From Blepharisma stoltei (Eukaryota; Ciliophora; Heterotrichea; Heterotrichida; Blepharismidae), in contig CAJZBQ010000042.1 of the NCBI GenBank assembly GCA_914767885.1, positions 1-64,000 of the forward strand: 64,000 bases of DNA, written 5' to 3'. The first letter of the stretch is position 1. Each line of letters opens with the position of its first letter. Below the pieces are notes generated by a model that had not been told where the DNA came from, made no database searches, and saw only the letters and a list, made by a program, of their open reading frames with translations. A program made the translations under genes and the position numbers. This document shows positions 63,001 to 64,000 of the stretch, piece by piece.

Positions 63001-64000
63001 AAACTTTGTACTCTCCTGACGCTTACAACACATATTAGCAGTTGAGATACTAGTCATGATAAATCCTGCAAAGAATCTTGTAATAAAAGCAGCGTGGTTA
63101 AGGTAACGAATGCGATTTCTGGGTCAAGTTTTTCTTTCATAACTACTGTATAATATACAAAAACAATAGCAGCTGTGATACTAGGTATCACTCAGAAAAA
63201 GAACCTAGAAGTTGCAAGAAAAAGCTTTATTAACCGTAAAATACTTAACTCACTTGCCCTGATGCTGTTTATTTTTGTCTTAAATACGTTTTCTCATACA
63301 CAAGCTTTAATCATTTTTATATTAGTCAGCATTTGTGTGCTGGCTTCTATACGTTTGTCTCGGTGTGACATAATCCTGATAGAAAATCGCTGGACTCTTC
63401 GAGCAATAAACATGTCCATAGCAATGCATATAATTAAAGTCCCAAGGGCAGCAAATACAGCATTTCCTACTTGTTGATAGATTATATACATTGATATCCC
63501 AGCTTGCATAGGGCAAGTAATAAACATATTTAAATCTCTAAGACCTTCATAGATTTTTCTGACGTCAACCATAAGGATATTTACTCCTAAGTTACTAGGA
63601 ATTGAGGCTGCTTTTAAGAGTTTTGAATAAATTACGTTTGATAATGAGCTTTTTACCTTTAATTCTATCAATTGGTTAGTTCATGAAAATCGGCCTTTTA
63701 CAAGCTGATTTATTAATGTGACAAATATATAGCCAAGTAATAAATAAAGTCCTATAGATAATGGTTTTTCTTCAGATTTTAGATATGCAATGAGGAGCTT
63801 AATAAAAATAGGGGATGAGAAGTCAAAGACTACAACAATGTTTCCAAGGATAGTGACTAATAAGAGGAGCTTTCAGTTTGATAAAAATAATGCTTTAAAT
63901 AGGCGGTGCTTTGAAATGTAGGTGGTTAAATTTTCGTGCTCTATTAAATGTTCATCAGGAAGAATGGGGATGTCATCTTGCTCAAGCTTCAGATTTTTTC
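60009..64000 (-). CDS. ABCC-type (MRP) full ABC transporter C, 5' end beyond the window
   Basis: This third paralogue reads from the right edge (about residue 40, LPDEHLIEHENLTTYISKHRLFKAL) through TMD1 (63000-63900), NBD1 (62300-63000: Walker A GEVGSGKSS, LSGGQ, LLDDPLSSVD), TMD2 (61056-62140, FYDVTPIGRILNRL) and NBD2 (60009-60910, LSAGE, LFDEATAGID), ending RNLRDNFN. NBD1 of B and C are nearly identical at DNA level over several hundred bases (compare 57540-57900 with 62380-62720), pointing to recent duplication or gene conversion. Two insertions interrupt it. Trp codons are partly TGA. The missing start should resemble MELQPLN. Confidence 0.9.
60577..60802. mobile_element. Palindromic MITE-like IES in transporter C (copy 2)
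   Basis: TA at 60575-60576 and 60803-60804 flank TAGCGCTTTCC...GGAAAGCGCTA. Arms are near-perfect inverted repeats. It matches the element at 52453-52681 over almost its full length, differing by a few single bases, and is inserted at a different site, inside the NBD2 Walker A region. Removal plus one TA restores GKSSIYLCLLRLVE in frame. Confidence 0.92.
61693..61984 (-). mobile_element. Retroposon-like insertion in transporter C, about 292 bp
   Basis: TGATTTCCTA and TGATTCCTA at the two sides form an imperfect duplication. On the minus strand the element ends GTCGCCATATTTTAATCAG, the shared 3' end. Removal joins AVVGI to SASKFVHHKMIESF, matching the paralogues (VVGNRASRFIHNQMIK). One base of the duplication differs, so the exact cut is uncertain. 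Confidence 0.65.

Noticed and set aside
1-64000. Bacterial or organellar origin because TGA is Trp
   Set aside because: Spliceosomal introns, eukaryotic nuclear genes (centrin, Rab, PPIL4, eS28) and telomeres rule this out.

Overview
The window is the telomere-proximal end of a chromosome from a ciliate of the heterotrich type, most likely Blepharisma. Three independent signs point there. (1) The first 3.88 kb is an array of the C-strand telomere unit CCCTAACA, the heterotrich unit. (2) UGA is read as tryptophan: genes for conserved proteins (PPIL4, patatin/SDP1-type lipase, Mdm35/TRIAP1, three ABCC transporters) have in-frame TGA exactly where the family has Trp, while TAA and TAG end the genes. 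(3) Introns are 15 nt, GT...AG, seen in the ankyrin, Aurora-kinase, PPIL4 and coiled-coil genes.

Many genes are cut by AT-rich, palindromic or retroposon-like DNA. Removing the DNA between two short direct repeats restores the frame and the family alignment in most cases. This is what a germline (micronuclear) chromosome carrying internal eliminated sequences (IESs) should look like; that identification is an inference. Four kinds of insertion can be told apart: (a) palindromic TA-flanked MITE-like elements (38402-38631, 52453-52681, 60577-60802, 41043-41209), two of them near-identical copies in different ABC genes; (b) a dispersed TA-flanked family with ACTCCC...GGGAGT ends and a GTGAGCGAAC hairpin; (c) about ten retroposon-like insertions of 290-910 bp with 7-15 bp target duplications, most sharing a 3' end close to GCCATWTTTA, one carrying a LINE endonuclease-like fragment; (d) small single insertions of 56-240 bp.

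Layout. 1-3877 telomere. 3878-16162: ankyrin protein, Mdm35/TRIAP1, small coiled-coil protein, a multi-pass membrane protein, an Aurora-type kinase with a long coiled-coil tail, and several lineage-specific proteins. 16855-26244: TAG-lipase-type patatin, a coiled-coil Cys-rich protein, CKS1, a Rab GTPase and a CUE-domain protein. 26353-26565: two tRNA genes. 27200-39195: coiled-coil protein, Cyc8/Ssn6 co-repressor, ZC2HC1-type zinc finger protein, a GTPase-like protein, CFAP69, a two-domain cyclic-nucleotide-binding protein and tRNA-Leu(CAG). 39200-41660 is a repeat-rich intergenic block. 41659-48614: small membrane protein, centrin, TPR protein, ribosomal protein eS28, PPIL4, mitochondrial Hsp10. 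48794-64000: three tandem ABCC (MRP-type) transporter genes on the minus strand, the third running off the window, and together carrying at least nine insertions.

Several genes serve cilia, basal bodies or division (centrin, CFAP69, CKS1, Aurora kinase). There are no operons; genes are packed on both strands with short spacers, and many start codons sit just after a TATAATAA-like stretch.
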